From: Eubacteriaceae bacterium
GTDB taxonomy: Bacteria; Bacillota; Clostridia; Eubacteriales; Alkalibacteraceae
Reading direction: 5' to 3'
Assembly: GCA_003446375.1 (NCBI GenBank)
Contig: DMAW01000085.1
Location: 1 to 14,898 of the forward strand
DNA: 14,898 bases
The translations under genes were made by a program, and so were the position numbers. The notes beneath the pieces are model-generated. The model was not told the DNA's origin and made no database searches. It saw only the letters and a list, made by a program, of their open reading frames with translations. This document shows positions 14,686 to 14,898 of this stretch, one piece after another (the stretch's first letter is position 1; every line of letters begins with the position of its first letter).

Positions 14686-14714
14686 ATTATATCACAGCTA
14701 ATCGGTTATGAAAA
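14686..14714 (-). promoter_or_regulatory. Candidate upstream promoter with consensus -10
   Basis: The minus strand reads TGTGATATAAT: a perfect -10 TATAAT (14686-14691) with extended TG. The hexamer 17 bp upstream is TTTTCA (14709-14714), four of six matches to TTGACA. Transcription would start near 14679 and meet the terminator at 14644-14665 almost at once. The -10 could be fortuitous in AT-rich DNA. Confidence 0.45.
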
Positions 14715-14746
14715 CGCTTTTTGATGTTTTTTTGTTTAAATGAAGC

Positions 14747-14769
14747 GAGGACGCCTTTCGGGCGTCCTC
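14747..14769 (-). terminator. Hairpin terminator after the upstream tuf gene
   Basis: Perfect 9-bp GC-rich arms GAGGACGCC and GGCGTCCTC with a 5-base loop lie 14 bases past the tuf stop. The following minus-strand sequence GCTTCATTT is a poor T tract, so release may be incomplete. That fits with the second hairpin and T run at 14644-14665. Confidence 0.75.
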
Positions 14770-14783
14770 CAACATAACATGGA

Positions 14784-14898
14784 TTACTCCATGATTTCTG
14801 CTACTACTCCAGCTCCTACTGTTCTTCCACCTTCTCTGATGGCGAATCTTAGTCCTTCTTCTACTGCGATTGGTGTAATAAGCTCGATTTCCATTGTG
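14784..14898 (-). CDS. tuf: Elongation factor Tu, C-terminal fragment (cut by window edge)
   Basis: The final 37 residues of EF-Tu are present, from TMEIELITPIAVEEGLRFAI through REGGRTVGAGVVAEIME to a TAA stop, i.e. the end of the C-terminal beta-barrel domain. The rest lies beyond the right edge, so it is partial only because of the window. It is upstream of the rpmG-secE-nusG operon but separated from it by two terminators and a promoter. Placement of a tuf gene immediately before rpmG-secE-nusG is a known bacterial arrangement (tufB in E. coli lies before secE-nusG). Confidence 0.96.
   Translation of the reverse strand, partial: TMEIELITPIAVEEGLRFAIREGGRTVGAGVVAEIME

Noticed and set aside
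14513..14783. A tRNA gene between tuf and rpmG, as in some bacteria
   Set aside because: No T-loop GTTCGA-type motif or cloverleaf arms can be seen on either strand; the region is explained by two terminators and promoter elements.
1..14898. CRISPR arrays, insertion sequences, phage genes, toxin-antitoxin or defence systems
   Set aside because: No direct-repeat array, transposase, terminal inverted repeats or foreign genes are present; nearly all of the sequence is accounted for by conserved housekeeping genes and short regulatory gaps.

Overview
This is a housekeeping locus from a low-GC Gram-positive bacterium, most likely a member of the Clostridia/Tissierellia side of the Firmicutes (inference). 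The evidence is AT-rich DNA, strong AGGAGG-type ribosome binding sites and Firmicutes gene order. It also includes the Firmicutes-specific insertion of an L7Ae-like gene (YbxF/RplGB) between rpoC and rpsL, and an L10-type RNA leader before rplJ. Every gene is on the minus strand, so transcription runs from the right edge to the left edge.

In transcription order (right to left), the window opens with the last 37 codons of one tuf gene and its terminator. A roughly 270-base control region follows, and then rpmG-secE-nusG-rplK-rplA. A consensus promoter and an L10 autoregulatory leader with an attenuator hairpin introduce rplJ-rplL, which ends at a clear intrinsic terminator. A 285-base gap then carries that terminator, a new promoter and a structured leader for rpoB-rpoC. 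Directly after rpoC, another promoter, embedded in a 9-bp inverted repeat, starts the str-type operon rplGB-rpsL-rpsG-fusA-tuf. The left edge cuts the second tuf gene after 21 codons.

Together the genes encode the core RNA polymerase subunits beta and beta prime, the elongation factor NusG, the SecE translocon subunit, ribosomal proteins L33, L11, L1, L10, L7/L12, S12 and S7, a kink-turn-binding L7Ae-like protein, EF-G and both ends of EF-Tu. All full-length proteins look intact and of family-typical size. Residues whose mutation commonly gives rifampicin or streptomycin resistance appear wild type.

I see no mobile element, CRISPR array, rRNA, tRNA or accessory gene system, and no undescribed protein system. 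The items worth a second look are regulatory: four promoters with exact TTGACA boxes, 17-bp spacers and a TGA before the -10; the palindrome at the str promoter; alternative pairings in the L10 leader; a hairpin with a repeated arm before rpoB; and a promoter-terminator-promoter arrangement before rpmG. Both window ends fall inside tuf copies, which suggests a contig bounded by a repeat. No gap between genes exceeds 300 bases.
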